From the NCBI GenBank assembly GCA_020747015.1, contig JAGTJM010000058.1, positions 150,520 through 214,519 of the forward strand: a stretch of DNA of 64,000 bases, in the 5' to 3' direction. This stretch comes from Pyrenochaeta sp. MPI-SDFR-AT-0127 (taxonomy: Eukaryota; Ascomycota; Dothideomycetes; Pleosporales; Cucurbitariaceae). The notes below the pieces were generated by a model. The model was not told the DNA's origin, did not search any database, and was given only the letters and a program-made list of their open reading frames with translations. A program made the position numbers and the translations under genes. Of the stretch, positions 43,551-55,901 are shown in pieces (within the stretch, counting starts at the first letter, position 1; every line of letters begins with the position of its first letter).

Positions 43551-44694
43551 TCAGTCACCAAAGTTGGGAAGCTTGCATGCTGGATTCTCTACCCACGGGC
43601 CATTCTTGTCCGCATTATACCAGTCCAAACATGCATCATCCGCACAAAACACCTGTGGGATGATCTTGTCAGCCTGCCAACCCGTGGCTGTAGAGACCTG
43701 AGATCGATAATCTGAGCGGAATAGCTCTTTGACCGGGCCCACAGCTTTGTCGCAATGATATGACCCTACTTTGGAAAACCCATTGAATCGGACATCGGCC
43801 TTCACAACGGTTTGGACTGTGCCTCCATTTGTTGGAAAAGCCACAAGCACTTGTTTGCCGATGTTACAAAACTTTGTCGCCCGGGTACCTGGGAAATTTA
43901 CCAGGTAGCAGTTTTCTGCTTGATCCGCCATAGTCCTGTAAATGCTTGCCACCAACCTATACTTCTGCATGTTAAAATCTGGTGACCATTTCAGTTGACA
44001 TTCACACTTACTGCAATATCTCGAAGCTGCTTGTTGGGTGGATTGTCCCATTCGTGATAGGTTGGCCACCATGTCCTAACCCTGAGGTATGCGCCGTGTG
44101 AGTACTTGGGGGTGCCTCCAGCGTTGCCGTCCCAGATGATATTTTCAATCCTGCAATATGGCCAACAATGCTCTGAAGAGTCGGTGTCTTTGCAGTAATT
44201 TGATGGAGGTTTTCCAGTTCCTCTAATACCGTCTACTTCTTTCAGACATCGGTAGATCTCGTTTGATAAACGGTGTTTGCGCAAAGTCCCAACATGCTGC
44301 AATTCATGGCCTAGACGCAAAGCGACCGCATACTTCCCAGGCAGAACGCCTGCTGTCTCCATGCCCGAGGCAGTCAAGTTCGATACATTCCAGCTTGAAG
44401 CTGTTAGACTAGAGGTAGCAGTCAAGTTGTGCAGCTTGGCGAGATAGTCGGCCACGTTGTGGCTGTGGTTAGCATCGCCGTCTTCCTCATCGGTTACATA
44501 TTCGGCATTGTCGGCATGGACGATGGCACCACCTCCCTCGTACACGCTTGAGGAGGGCTCTGTCTCACGTCAGGATACCAATTTGATGGCATAATCAAGT
44601 AGAACTTACCGATCTCCCTGTGAGCTGAAGCCCGCGGAGCAGCGACAGTGAGAGCAGCGACAAAGGCCAGTAGAAAGTATAAGACACACTTCAT
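43551..44694 (-). CDS. Secreted protein of unknown function
   Basis: Exons 44694-44610, 44559-44012 and 43964-43551, with 50- and 47-nt introns, join to 348 aa. MKCVLYFLLAFVAALTVAAP is a signal peptide. The mature part is acidic near the N-terminus (EYVTDEEDGDANHSH), has N-glycosylation sites (NLTA, NVSN, NLTA), Trp-rich stretches (IIWDGNAGG, RTWWPTYHEWDN), and about ten cysteines (CLKEVDG, NYCKDTDSSEHCWPYC, ENCYLVNF, KFCNIGK, YHCDK, VFCADDACLDW, PACKLPNF) that suggest disulfides. I do not recognise a family. It is likely an extracellular or wall protein. The third exon's acceptor is the second of two possible AGs, chosen because only it keeps the frame. Confidence 0.78.
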
Positions 44695-45695
44695 AACTGT
44701 CGCTCGTTTCGAAAATACGTCTTAATTGTGTCTATACTTTGAAGCCTGAGAGGAGTATAGGCCGAACAGTTGAGTAAAGTTGAGTCAGAAAGCAAATGAA
44801 GCACACCATCCACTCAGTTGTGAAATTGGTAATTGTAATGGCGAATTGAGATACGCACCGAAAGTTGTGCGAAAGAAACACACTCTTACTTTGGGAGGAT
44901 ACAAGATGAAATCAGATGCCTATAGCTAGGAGAGAGTACGCAGTGAAAGGTGAAGGCACTCATGCCGTGTGCAGGCCTTGACGTCAATGCGCTAGGCCCA
45001 TCGCGACTTCTTCATCGAGTCTCTTTCATCTTTCACCTTTCACCTTAGCGAAGCCAGCATGTTCCTCAGATTGGCATGTTTACAACAACCCCAACGCCCG
45101 ACTTTATCGATTCCAGGACTCGAAATTCGACTGCCAACTTATTCTTCCAGGCTAATAAAAGAAACAAAAATCAAGCGCACAAGACCGAACTTGTAACAAT
45201 GCTGATGCTATACAAAGGCATACCATAACATGCCAAACTTCGTAAAACACCGTATACACCAGAGCAGGTCACAACCTATCACTCACAGCCTCGACTACTG
45301 ATAATCATACACCGTATGATAGGATTTTCGTCACCTTCAGCATAGGCACGAGTACAACACTGGAAAGCACGAGCGGGGCCAGAACATAGTGAGGCACAGT
45401 TGCGGGGGAGTTTGCGATCTGATGAGTGGGAAAGCCACAACTCAAAAGCGGTCTAGTCGCACGCACGGCGATGTTGTTGGCCTTACATCCCTTGGTCCCG
45501 GGGGTGTGGGACACACGAGAAGGCAATCTGAACCTCATGTCCTGGGGTCTTTCACCTGCTTCATGGGAGAACGGACAAGACGTGGGGTGTGAGTGTATAT
45601 GTGGATTCATTACATAATTGTGTCTATGTATGAGATCGCACTTAGCCCGAGCAAGAGGTACGAATCTTTCTAGGACCGAAGAGGCACACATGCTA
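44695..45695. other. Gene-free stretch
   Basis: Promoter of the secreted-protein gene and 3' flank of the permease gene. Frames such as 45305-45739 minus overlap the permease 3' end and have no domain. Confidence 0.35.
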
Positions 45696-47300
45696 TTAGT
45701 ATTGGTATTTGAAATCTTTGTGGGTGTCCTCTCCACCAAGCTCTGCTCTCTTCTTTTCCAGCTTCTGGTTGTGTTTCCATAGTAACGCGAGATAGATCAA
45801 ACAGAAGATTGCTCCCGCCGCAGTCAAGCCTAGACCAGTTCTGAAAGCGGTGGGGTAAAGAGGAGCTTCAGTCTTGATGAAGACATTGCTCGCCACAAAG
45901 TTTGCGCAATTTCCAATACCCAGGATAATCGCTGTGCCAACAGCGATGCTCGGTCTTCCACGGAGATTGTTGGTCAACCATGACGTTGTCATCGTCATTT
46001 GAACAAAGGTTCCCGCGCTCATGCAGAACAAGCTAAAGTATCGCACTGCAGCAGTGACGCCGTAGCCTTCTGAGTAGACAATGTTGATGACCCAGCCTAT
46101 GAGGACGATGGTAATGCCAAAGAGAATAAAGGGGAAGCGCCAGCCTGTGCGCCCGGAGATGAAGGCACTAGTGAACTGAAAGAGAATACCAGTGACCCAG
46201 ATGGGGATGGACATTGCCTGGGCTCGGGCTTGCTTCCATCCCAACTCAGTGAGGATTGTAGGGATGAAGGAAGACATGGAGGCCGCGGTCATATCGCAGC
46301 AAAAGAACATGAGCGTGCTGACAGGTGTTAGTATCATGCGACCGTGTGTAAGCAGCATAAGACTTACGGGAACCAGATCTTGTAGTCACCAATTGTCTTG
46401 AGCCAGTTGACGCTCTTAAGATCAAGCTTCTGATCACCCTTGTCGCGACGCAGCGTTTCGAGTAAATGCTCCTTCTCCTCCGGTGTGAGAATCTTGGTCC
46501 TTTCAGGAAAGTCGGGGACTAGGAGGAAAACTAAGAATGAGATGGCCAAAGTCAAAATGCCTTCGAGGATGAAGATCCATCTCCAGCCTTCCTTCCCTTG
46601 GACGCCGTGCATGTTGCGAATTCCGTACGCTAGGAGACCACTAATACAAGGACCGAGGATGCCAAAGGTGAAAAACATGGCAAATCGGAGAGATGCCTGT
46701 TGCCGGGTGTAATACTCAGCAACTAGTAACGCAGCACCTGGAGTCTTCATCAGTCCCTGCAGGAATTCTCAAACTGGGTTGATTGTACTCACCCGCAGGC
46801 AATGTCGCCTCAAAGATACCCATCAAAAATCGCAAACTAAGAAGACCACCATACGACGCTGTGAGGCCTTGACACATGGAAACAATGCCAAGGATGAACA
46901 TGTTACAGCCCAAGAAGATGTTTGGGCGCACACGCGGCATGCTCATGATCATGTTGCTGGGTACCTCGACAAGTACGAATGGAATGTAGAAGATCCAGAG
47001 CGCAGTGTTGTAGCCATTGGATGGCATGTTGAGGCTCTTCTCGAGACCCTCGATTCTGGCATTGGCGACTGTGCAGTTTTAGTTCACATTCAGGCTGTTG
47101 CTGAAATGTGGAGTTCACGACTCACTATTTGTCCGGTCGAGGAACAAGATGGTGTAGGTGCATCCCAAAATCGGAATCAGTCGCAAGTCAAGTTTATGGG
47201 TGTAAGTCTGCTTTGTCGCAAGCGGCTCCAGCGTTTCATGGTCGCTGCTTCCGCTATCCTTTGCTGTCGTCTCCGCAACGGCCTTTTCGTCGAGTTGCAT
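45696..47300 (-). CDS. MFS permease of the allantoate (Dal5) type
   Basis: Exons 47300-47126, 47068-46793, 46737-46368 and 46317-45696 with introns of 57, 55 and 50 nt join to 480 aa. The Dal5 / anion:cation symporter layout is clear: KLDLRLIPILGCTYTILFLDRTN at the first membrane segment, NARIEGLEKSLNM loop, WIFYIPFVLVEVPSNMIM, LRFLMGIFEATLPAG (segments 3-4), EYYTRQQASLRFAMFFTFGI, EGWRWIFILEGILT and PDFPERTKILTPEEKE in the central loop. About 12 membrane segments fit. Family members move carboxylate-type nutrients (allantoate, nicotinate, biotin-like compounds) with protons; the cargo is not visible from sequence. All expected segments are present and intact. Confidence 0.92.
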
Positions 47301-48755
47301 CTTGGTTGCGGTTCCTGGGCTTCCGCGGACTCAGATGTGACGATACGCAATTGAAGTTAGTGCGCGCACTGTGATGGCACGTAGCGGATCGGGCCTCTCA
47401 ACGGCTGGCGGCGTCGACGGCGAATGCTCCGGTATCGTGGAGAGGACAGAGCAAGTGGAGTGCGAGTAGCAGGAGGTCGTTCACCAAGTAAGTCGCTGTC
47501 GCTGCGCCGTGCTTCTTTGTCTTCCTTCCCTTGGCCACTCAATTTCACGGACTGGACGGCAGCGCGAACGGATCTCTCGAGATGCACGGAAGAATTAGTG
47601 GACCGTTCGGCCAAAGCGAGCTGCCTGCCAGATGGGTGCTGGCCGCCTGCAACAGATAGCAGAATCCCAGCAACCAAGACGGCAGTGAGTGGTTGAGAGA
47701 AAAGCGCTGCGCGTTGCTGATAGCTCTACCACTCCCCTGGGTGGCTATCGGTCGGGCGTCGGCGAGATGCATCGGCTCGCTCGTGGGGAAACCTTATAGA
47801 ATGAAGGCATCTCGTCTGCCCATGAGAGGAGGCGTTTGACACACTGATAAAGTTTCGCAGATACGGCTGTCAGATGTATCCGAGAGTTCCGCTAGCCTCC
47901 CACTATTTGTTCCCAGGCACCTGGGTTGCACTGCCTGCCCTCGAACAGCAACCCATATCTATCCAATTCCATCTCACTCTCTGGCAAAGTCGACATTTAC
48001 GGCAAATACCGTGTTGCACGGCTCATCCATTTGCCATGCCGCGCAAGCCGCCGGCACAGGGGCGTGCATGGGCTGAATAATTTGCCAATCGCACTAGGCC
48101 CGAACGGATGCAGCCGCCATCTTCCCCGTCTCCAACGAACCGAATTCCTGGCTCTTCGTCCTCGCACGTGTCAGGATACCGATACCAGGCTCTGCCCTGT
48201 ACGCCTATGCAGGGTGCCATGTTGACAGCATTTGACAGGCGATCGTTGCCTGACTTCGCAATGTATACGTTGAGAATCTCTACCACCCATCGCCACAGGG
48301 ACGTTGTGAATGCAATGGAAAAATTTCCATCGCGGAACTACACCGGGTTCAACCATACTTTTGCACCCTAGGTCGGTACCAACGTGCAGAGCCTGATCAG
48401 AAAAGTTGGGTCTCGCTTTGTCTGCGGAAGGGTTCCGCTAAAGTATTGCGTTTCACAACCGCTCTCCCTCGTCCTTTCATTAGTTCGCCCCCTATGTACA
48501 TCTAATGTAGGTCAAGACTGGTATTATGACTAGAGCAGATGGAAGTGACCCATCTTCAACTTGCCGCATATCATTACAGTATAACATCGTGTAAGACGAA
48601 ACTATTGAAGCAAGAAGACACCTCAACTCAACAACAAGTATTACCATTACGACTACACTAACAGAACTCAAAGCTATTGATAGACCCTGACATCACGAAG
48701 GGCCATTTATGCTTCCATCTAAGCTCGCCCTAGTTGAAATCGTTCCACAGAAGCT
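47301..48755. other. Gene-free stretch
   Basis: Upstream region of the permease gene and downstream flank of the decarboxylase gene. Several short frames (for example 48023-48286 minus, 48108-48371 plus) have no domain. No repeat or RNA gene seen. Confidence 0.35.
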
Positions 48756-50248
48756 TTAGTACTTACGGTTGCCATGAACGATGACCTGCTTCTCCGTCTT
48801 CAAGCCCTGGACAATATCGATAGGGATCTTGAGAACATCGGCGACAATGTCGGCAGGTGTGAGAGCCAACCACTGCGTGAGGGATACATCGGCGACACGA
48901 GCAGACTTGTAGATTTCGATAAAGGTCAAGTTCTGTGTTGCCGAGGTATTCTCAATGTAATGGCCTGTCAAGAGTTGGTCAGTTATTCGTAGGATCTACG
49001 GCGTGTTGGGTACGTACCAGAGTTGTCAGGGAAAACAGCAGTGTCACCAGATTTGAAGTTGAAGGTACGCGAGTTGCTGTTTCCGGTGAAAACAGTTGCC
49101 TGAGCCTCACCTTCATGGAAGTAGAGCCATTCCTCAGACTTAATGTGTGTCAGTCAAGAAATGATAAGATAATTGTGTTCACTCACAGTGGGATGCCAGT
49201 GCAACTCCCTCACACCTTTCGACTCAATAACAACATACGTTGAGGCAATGGTCTTCGCAATGGGGAAGTTGGTCGAATCAATCTTCCACCATTGGCCAGC
49301 ACCACCAGGCGCAGCTTCAGGAGCATGCTGGAAGGTTCGGTAAACGTACGAGGCATCTCCAGTCAATTCGCCTGCACCGCCAGTGATGGTCCTGAACTTG
49401 GAACCCTCGCCAGTCGTACTGTTGAGGATGTATGGATTCCTTTCTGGGAGTTTGTCGAACACCGACTCCGGCAGGCCGAAACTTTTCGCGATGATAGATT
49501 TGGGAGTCTTCGCAAGCCAGTCATCGAGGTTGAAGGTAGTGCTGCAGGTCGTTAGTGAGTTGACTACGAACAATCATTTCTACTAACCCGGCTCTGTCAA
49601 AATCTCCATCATCGAAGGCGAGAAGATATTCGTTCTCATCATCCAGTCCCTGAACGGTATGGGCTTGACCCTTGGGGAAATACCAGATATCACCGAAGCC
49701 AAGTTCGGTAGTCTGATAACGACCCTTCTCATCTACAGCAGAGACAAGGACGCGACCGAAAAGAACTTGACCCCATTCAGCCTATTCAATCAGCGACAGC
49801 ACATAATCAGCACAACGTTGTCAACTTACCACGCGATGCCAATGCAGCTCACGAATGGCGCCCTTCTTCAGATGCTGTTGAGCAGCTGCAATATCATGAC
49901 TTGCTGGGAGGTCATTATCGACCTGCTCTCGGACCCAACCACCAGGGAAAATCTTGGTCTTGGAGTCGCCGAAGCGCCACTTCAAGTTGGGTACGGTACC
50001 AGAGTCGGTGCTCTGTTGCCCAAGGTTTGCTGGGTTGGCCCTGTCAATATCACGGTCGGTGCCGCCTGTATTATGTGGTCAGTATCAATGGCAAGATTTG
50101 AAGTAGACTTTGGCGTACCTAGAATGGGAGCGCCCTTGCCTTTGCCATCGATAGGCTGTCCTTGGGCAAATTGGGCCTCGCGTTTGACCACACCAGCAAT
50201 GGACGACGACGCGAATAGAACGCTGGCGGTCAGAATCTGTAACTTCAT
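48756..50248 (-). CDS. Secreted bicupin, oxalate decarboxylase-like
   Basis: Six exons (50248-50119, 50065-49830, 49781-49588, 49541-49187, 49138-49018, 48964-48756) join in frame to 414 aa, with five introns of 45-58 nt. A signal peptide (MKLQILTASVLFASSSIAGVV) precedes two cupin domains. Each has the metal-binding His/Glu pattern: IRELHWHRVAEWGQVLFGRV with WYFPKGQAHTVQ, and VRELHWHPTSEEWLYFHEG with FPDNSGHYIEN. This is the Mn-bicupin layout of oxalate decarboxylase/oxidase, which converts oxalate to formate and CO2 (decarboxylase) outside the cell or in acid conditions. The lid loop that decides between decarboxylase and oxidase was not resolved. Fungi use it to control oxalate and pH. No regulator is adjacent. 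Confidence 0.92.
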
Positions 50249-51849
50249 GATGGACGACGATCAAAAGGAGTGACTGAGAGTTGAGCCGCAGAACTTCTCT
50301 TGTTTATGCTATGGTCTGAACAACTGCCTTTTGTACATTCTGGAAGGCTAACTACTACCCAACCAATAACAAAACCTCTCATTTCCCGCCTCGTACACGC
50401 CTAGAAAGACAAAAGGCGACATCTGAATACAGAAGCACACAAGTCAATCGCTCAAATGATCACACTGCACTGCAGATTATCGCCGTTCTTGCAATGAAAC
50501 CTCGGACCAAAGCCCCGGCCCCTTTTACTGGCAGGTCCTCAGCCCGGGTTGTCGGAAAATAAGATGATGATGTTCGGCCCCGTAGAGGACGGCGAGAGTA
50601 AGATCCGAAAAGAGTCCCACGTTCGTAAACAATGAATACAATGTCGCGATACTTGGCGTTGTGGTGTTGATGATGCAGATCTGCTCTCCAAGCGGGTGCG
50701 CTAGGACTGGACTACCGATGACGGAATTCGCGGATCGAATTGCCCAACCCCAGAATCCCCAGATGGGTCCAGGAACGCGTTCAATCCCTTTTACATGCAT
50801 GGGAGATTTGCAAGAAATGGACATGGATGCTGCAGAGTCAGGCAAATGATCTCCAGTCAAATTCCCCATCTGCAGGCGCAGATCTATCAACGCTCCCGCA
50901 TGCGGCTCATGGTGTATCTAAAGCAATATTGGAAACCAACATACCGTCTAATATCCCAGAGTTTTCCATGCTGCGTACAGTTGATGCTCGGCGAAGTGTA
51001 CTGCACATGTTCATACCTGTTGCCGCTTCTTCACCTGGGTGTGTGCCTTAGCGTACGATGTTGCGCATCGGATCTCAACCTCGCCGTGACAACAGTATAG
51101 TCTTTCTGGTTTCTTTTTCCCTGCCGGTTTCATCAGGAGCAGCGAGTCGTGCAAGGTCTTCTGCGCCACCTCCAAATATCCAACCAAGATTTCGATCGAC
51201 TCAGCCTCATAAGCTCCGATTCTGCATATCAACTACTCCTTTGGTCTGAGCACGACATCTAAAGGCTCCGAAAATGTTCTTCATTTGAAGAAAAAAGCAA
51301 GTCACATCGAGGCGCTGTGCTCGAAATAGCGTTTGTAAAGACGTAAAAGGCAGTCTTTTCACTGCGCTAACGCTATATGCCGTGCTGGCAAGGTTTCGAA
51401 ATAACTTTGACCGATGATCTCCATGCTCTTAGTAACCCTAAGGCCTGTTCACTAAGCTCCCGACTAAGCTCTCAGAGCTTAAGATGACTTGGCATGACCT
51501 TCATCCGACTGCTGGATTCTCCAGGTGTCTACGTCCCTGTCGATCTACTTGTGTAATGGGACTGCATTCGATAATCGTCGTCAACCGCAGGCTGAATGAT
51601 ACCATCAACGCCAGCGATGTCAGAGATGAGGATGGTCGACTATGGTGAGCGTGGGGAGGTGATGGTGACAATTAAGGTCGAGTTGCAAGAAATGAAAGGC
51701 GGGCTGGTCTGGACATGATGGAGGTCAACGAACTATAAGAAGGACTGCCGGATCCGCGATAAAGAAACCAGCTCACAACCTGCTCAAAGCCTCTCAACAG
51801 CTCCACAGTCTTTCCTTCATCGGCAGAATAATATTTTAATTTGTTCACT
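50249..51849. other. Intergenic region between divergent genes
   Basis: The decarboxylase (minus) and SBP-like gene (plus) diverge here, so both promoters lie in this 1.6 kb. Short frames only. No shared motif could be picked out by eye. Confidence 0.35.
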
Positions 51850-53308
51850 ATGCACTCTACCGCACTTTTCTCGGCGCTCTTCGCCGGCTCTGTCAGCGCT
51901 CTTTCGCTGCCTCCTCTAATTCCTGCCATCCCAGGCGTCACTGAGCCTTTGGCAGAGAACGCTCCTCCTTTGCCCATTCTTCAGATCCCGACTCCTCCCC
52001 TTGCTAGCCCGCCTCATACGGTCAACACTAGCATCAAGCCCAAGAAGATCGGCTACTTCTGGACTGCTGCTGGTGACAACAAGCACAAGGATTTCCTCGC
52101 TACGTACTCCCTTGACGATGATACCTTCGGTACCTTGATCGCCATCACTGATGTCCCATCGAGTGGTAACTCGCCCCATCATCTTGGTCCCTCTCTGGAC
52201 GGAAAGACCTTGGTCGGTGGTGGTCTGTTGTCTCTGTTGAAGACTCAGGTAAGTACCTTCCAGACCTCGTCGTCTACAATTAGATACAATACATACTCAC
52301 GCCACACAGGATACTGCCTACTACTTTGACACCAGCAACCCCTACTCGCCAAAGTTCAAGAAGAGCAACCGCGCTCTTCTCTCATCCATCACGGATGAGA
52401 TCCGCGCTAAGCCTGATGGCGGCTTCTTCATCACCTATATGGGCTCAGCTGTCGGTTCTTCCCCGGGCCGTCTCGTTGAGACTGATGCCGAGTTCAACAT
52501 TATCCACGAGTGGCCCGAAGATGTTGAGTCCACCCTCAACATCCTTGGCGAGCAATTCAGCCCTCACGGTCTGTCCATCGACTTTGAGAACAACCTCATC
52601 TTGACCTCCGACTTCGTCGTCCCGGTCACCATTCTCAAGCCTGCGTCCATCAACGGTATTCAGAAGGCCAACACTCTCCGCCTTTGGGAGTTGAGCTCTC
52701 GCAAGATCATCAGCACCATCACCATCCCCGACGGTGCCGGTATCCAAGACGTCAAGTTCATTCCTGGTAACAAGGAGAGCGCTGCTATCGCTACTGCTGT
52801 CGGCCCCGGCCAGGTCTGGATCATCTACCCCTTCCGCAAGAACGCCCAGGGCAAGCAGGGTGTCGCTGAGCTCCTCTACGATCTCGGCCCGCGCGCCCGC
52901 GAGAACTTGGCCATCTACTCCGACATCACCGACGACGGCAGGTTCGCCTACTTCACGCTCACCCTCGGTAACCACGTCGCTGCCCTCGATATCTCTGACC
53001 TCAACAACGTCAAGCGTCTCGACAACCCCGATGAGAACCAAGGCATAGTCGGGCCCCATTATGTCAAGGTCTCTCCCGATAAGAAGAACCTCCTCGTTAC
53101 CGACTACTTCGTGCAGGCTGGCGATATCAGCATTGTCAACACCCCTGCTGACTTCAAGGCCCAGTGGATTGACATCAACGAGGATGGCAGCTTGAGCTTC
53201 AACCGCAGCATCAATTTCCTGTCTGAGTTCCCCGAGCGTGGTGGCGGCTGGCCTCACAGCGCCGTCATCTTCGATCTCACTGACCCCAACAACCCGTTCT
53301 ACTACTAG
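51850..53308 (+). CDS. Secreted selenium-binding-protein-like beta-propeller
   Basis: Exons 51850-52248 and 52310-53308 around a 61-nt intron (GTAAGT...CACACAG) give 465 aa. The signal peptide (MHSTALFSALFAGSVSALSL) precedes a Pro-rich stretch. The domain resembles the SBP56 / methanethiol-oxidase family of seven-bladed propellers: SSGNSPHHLGPSLDGKTL, EQFSPHGLSIDFENNLILTS, GAGIQDVKFIPGNKESAA, GPHYVKVSPDKKNLLVTDYF and GGGWPHSAVIFD, each with conserved His or Asp. These His residues may bind copper, as in characterised methanethiol oxidases; that is from family knowledge. Codons are strongly biased to C-ending, suggesting high expression. Bacterial and animal relatives are usually not secreted through a classical signal peptide, so this version may have another role. 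Confidence 0.8.
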
Positions 53309-54034
53309 ACGGTTACGACAGGGATGACTGCATGGTTGCATGCAGGGAATGATGGGTGAAAGGTAGACGATGGGTGGTTGGTGCATGTGAAATTGTTCCC
53401 TGTGAAGGCGGAGTTTGTGGAGCTCTTGACGAGTCATTCACTCGCTACTTTTCATAGCCATTGTTTTTCTCTTTCTTGATAGCATCTTTGGACGCATAGA
53501 TGGCAACACTCGCTCCTGGTAGTTTTCGTCATGAGTGCTTAACTTGTAATGTATGACTTTTTTTTTTAAAAGCATTAGTCTCCAATGCTCTGATTGTGAT
53601 GTGCTTTGTCGGATCTTCGTGCTTGATTGACTGCTTGACTGATTGCAGCTTAGCATCTACTGCTACTAGTAGCAAATGAATTCAATTATAAGACACATCT
53701 GCCAGCATTTTCTACATAACACCGTGGTGAGGTTATCAAGTTGAAGTGTAACGCGTGTTGACGCGGTGTCAGGTGTTTGAGCCTTACGTCATCGATACAT
53801 TACCCACAGCAACCACCCTTTACCTGCCACATCTTGCTCCTTGTTTGCCACCGCCTATAGAAACCTCGGCATCTGTTGCATGCTATTCATTCGAGTGTCA
53901 TGATATGCATGCGACTCTCCGTATTCCCGCCGGAAATATATCCGGGACGCCGTTGCGGGGAAGCTGTCGTGCTTCGGCATATCAAGAGATCAAGCTCACG
54001 AATTAACATGAATCGCTAACATTCAGCACTCACA
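53309..54034. other. Intergenic region
   Basis: Contains 3' flank of the SBP-like gene with a run of Ts near 53568. The aldolase promoter is at its right end. No gene supported. Confidence 0.35.
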
Positions 54035-55080
54035 ATGTCTACAGTACGTGTCCTGTCACGTCAGGTGCCTCGTACCGCAACTTCACGCCCTTCACGCCCA
54101 CAATGCCTGCGTCAATCCCTCACGCGCGCCCTTGCGACAACCTCCAACCCCCACCAAGCGTCCGTTGCCGCAGGTCTGCGCGTCGACCATGCCGAATCAA
54201 ATGATAACCGCGCCGTCGCTGCCATGGGCCGCACCACGTCGGGCAAAGCGTTGAAAGTACGAAAATATCCTACCTTCAACTCCCTCGAAGACGAGCGTCT
54301 GTACCGCAAACAGCATCTCGCAGCCGCATACCGCATCTTTGCGTCGCGCGGCTTTGATGAAGGTGTCGCCGGCCATATAAGCGTGCGCGACCCCATCCTC
54401 ACAGACCACTTCTGGCTGAACCCGCTCTCCACACACTTTTCCCTCATACGAGTGAGTGATTTGATACTGGTAAATGAGCAGGGCGAGGTGGTGGAGGGCG
54501 ACCAGCCAATTAATGCAGCGGCGTTCGCAATCCACTCGGCAGTGCATAAGAGGAGACCAGATGTACATGCCGCGTGTCATGCGCATAGTGTGTTTGGCAA
54601 GGCATTCAGTGCGTTTGGCAGAGAATTGGACATGATTACACAAGATAGTATACGTTTCTACAAGAACCATGGTGTGTACAAACAGTTTGGAGGAGTGGTG
54701 CTGGCCAGTGAAGAGGGTGAGAGGATAGCAGATGCGCTAGGTATGATAACTTCAGAAACCTTGCGCAGGAGAAAAGCATGGCTAATACGATGCCTCTAGG
54801 TAACGGCAAAGCGGCTATCCTACAGAACCATGGTATCCTTACAGTAGGTCAGTCCGTCGACGAAGCAGCTTTCTGGTTCCTTTCGCTCGACAAAACATGT
54901 CAAGCCCAGCTCCTTGTCGATGCTGCAGCAGCAGGTAGTGGACACAAGCCGAAGATCATCCCGGATGCTGAAGCAGCGGAGACATATTCGCAGGTAGGCA
55001 CCCCTGAGAAAGGCTGGCTAGCTTTCCAGAGCTATTATGATGAGATATTTGCAAAAACTGGTGGAGATTTTTTAAAATAG
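54035..55080 (+). CDS. Class II aldolase/adducin-domain protein, possibly mitochondrial
   Basis: Exons 54035-54740 and 54800-55080 around a 59-nt intron (GTATGA...CTCTAG) give 328 aa. The N-terminus (MSTVRVLSRQVPRTATSRPSRP) is basic and Ser/Arg-rich like a mitochondrial presequence. The catalytic fold is evident: AAYRIFASRGFDEGVAGHIS, VHAACHAHSVFGKAF (His ligands) and AAILQNHGILTVGQSVDEAA (third His), with a Glu-rich C-terminal part. Such domains bind Zn2+ and cleave or isomerise small sugar phosphates, though fungal family members are mostly uncharacterised. The presequence is inferred. No linked metabolic gene is near. Confidence 0.88.
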
Positions 55081-55901
55081 ATTAATCGTACACATTGACT
55101 ATTAAACTTCCTGGCTCTCTCGCGGGCTCAACATTGTTTTCCTTTGATATCAGCATATTGGAAGTTCAAATCTCCACTGTAGAATTTGACAAGTATTGTA
55201 TATTCTAAAAGATGCCAACGATAGACGCGACCTTTCAAAGGATGTATCTACCCTGCACTCAGAAATACTGCAGCTAATGTTTGGTCAAAGAGAATTGCGT
55301 AGTGATTTGATGTGCTTGAGTTAGACAAACACAGTCAATGCATGGTGCATTAGCCAAGTACATGGCGCCTGTGATCAAAACGATGACTTGCATTCTGACT
55401 ATGCATGCACGCCACCAGCAAGTCTGTGCGACCTAGACGACCAGTCTGAGTTTCTGTAAACAATTCTCTGATAGGTTGGAATCAGCAGTATAGACATTCA
55501 CTAAGCTACCAGCAACATTCTCTACAACTTCTGATATTCTTGTGCGACAGAAGTGCTTCAAGAACAAAGTTTGCCCTGCACAAGCGCGAGGAAATTGTTC
55601 ACTTTCACTAAATATGTTCTTCGACATACTCCAGCTACTTACTCTCCATTTTCACCTTGGTGCATCATTGTCACTCTCTAGTCAATGCTCCGCAAGTTCA
55701 TTCCCAATTCACTTGCCGAATTTGCGCAACCATCTACACGATTCTTCCAAATGCGACTATCAATCCTGCACCATTATTTAAGTTTTGCAAGCTCAAGTTG
55801 AACATCTCTTCGTTCAGCATTTGGAGGAGTCAAAATTCTCCAGTCATTCTCAACGCGTATCCTACTTAAACACAACGGCATTACCGAAGTCACAGATAAC
55901 C
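55081..55901. other. Intergenic region
   Basis: 3' flank of the aldolase gene and promoter of the next gene. The frame 55785-55901 upstream of ATG 55902 is open but begins with a non-ATG codon and looks like 5' UTR. No gene supported. Confidence 0.35.

Noticed and set aside
52445..53437. 330-aa minus-strand open frame
   Set aside because: It lies antisense over the SBP-like gene and arises from that gene's strong C-ending codon bias; no domain or signal.
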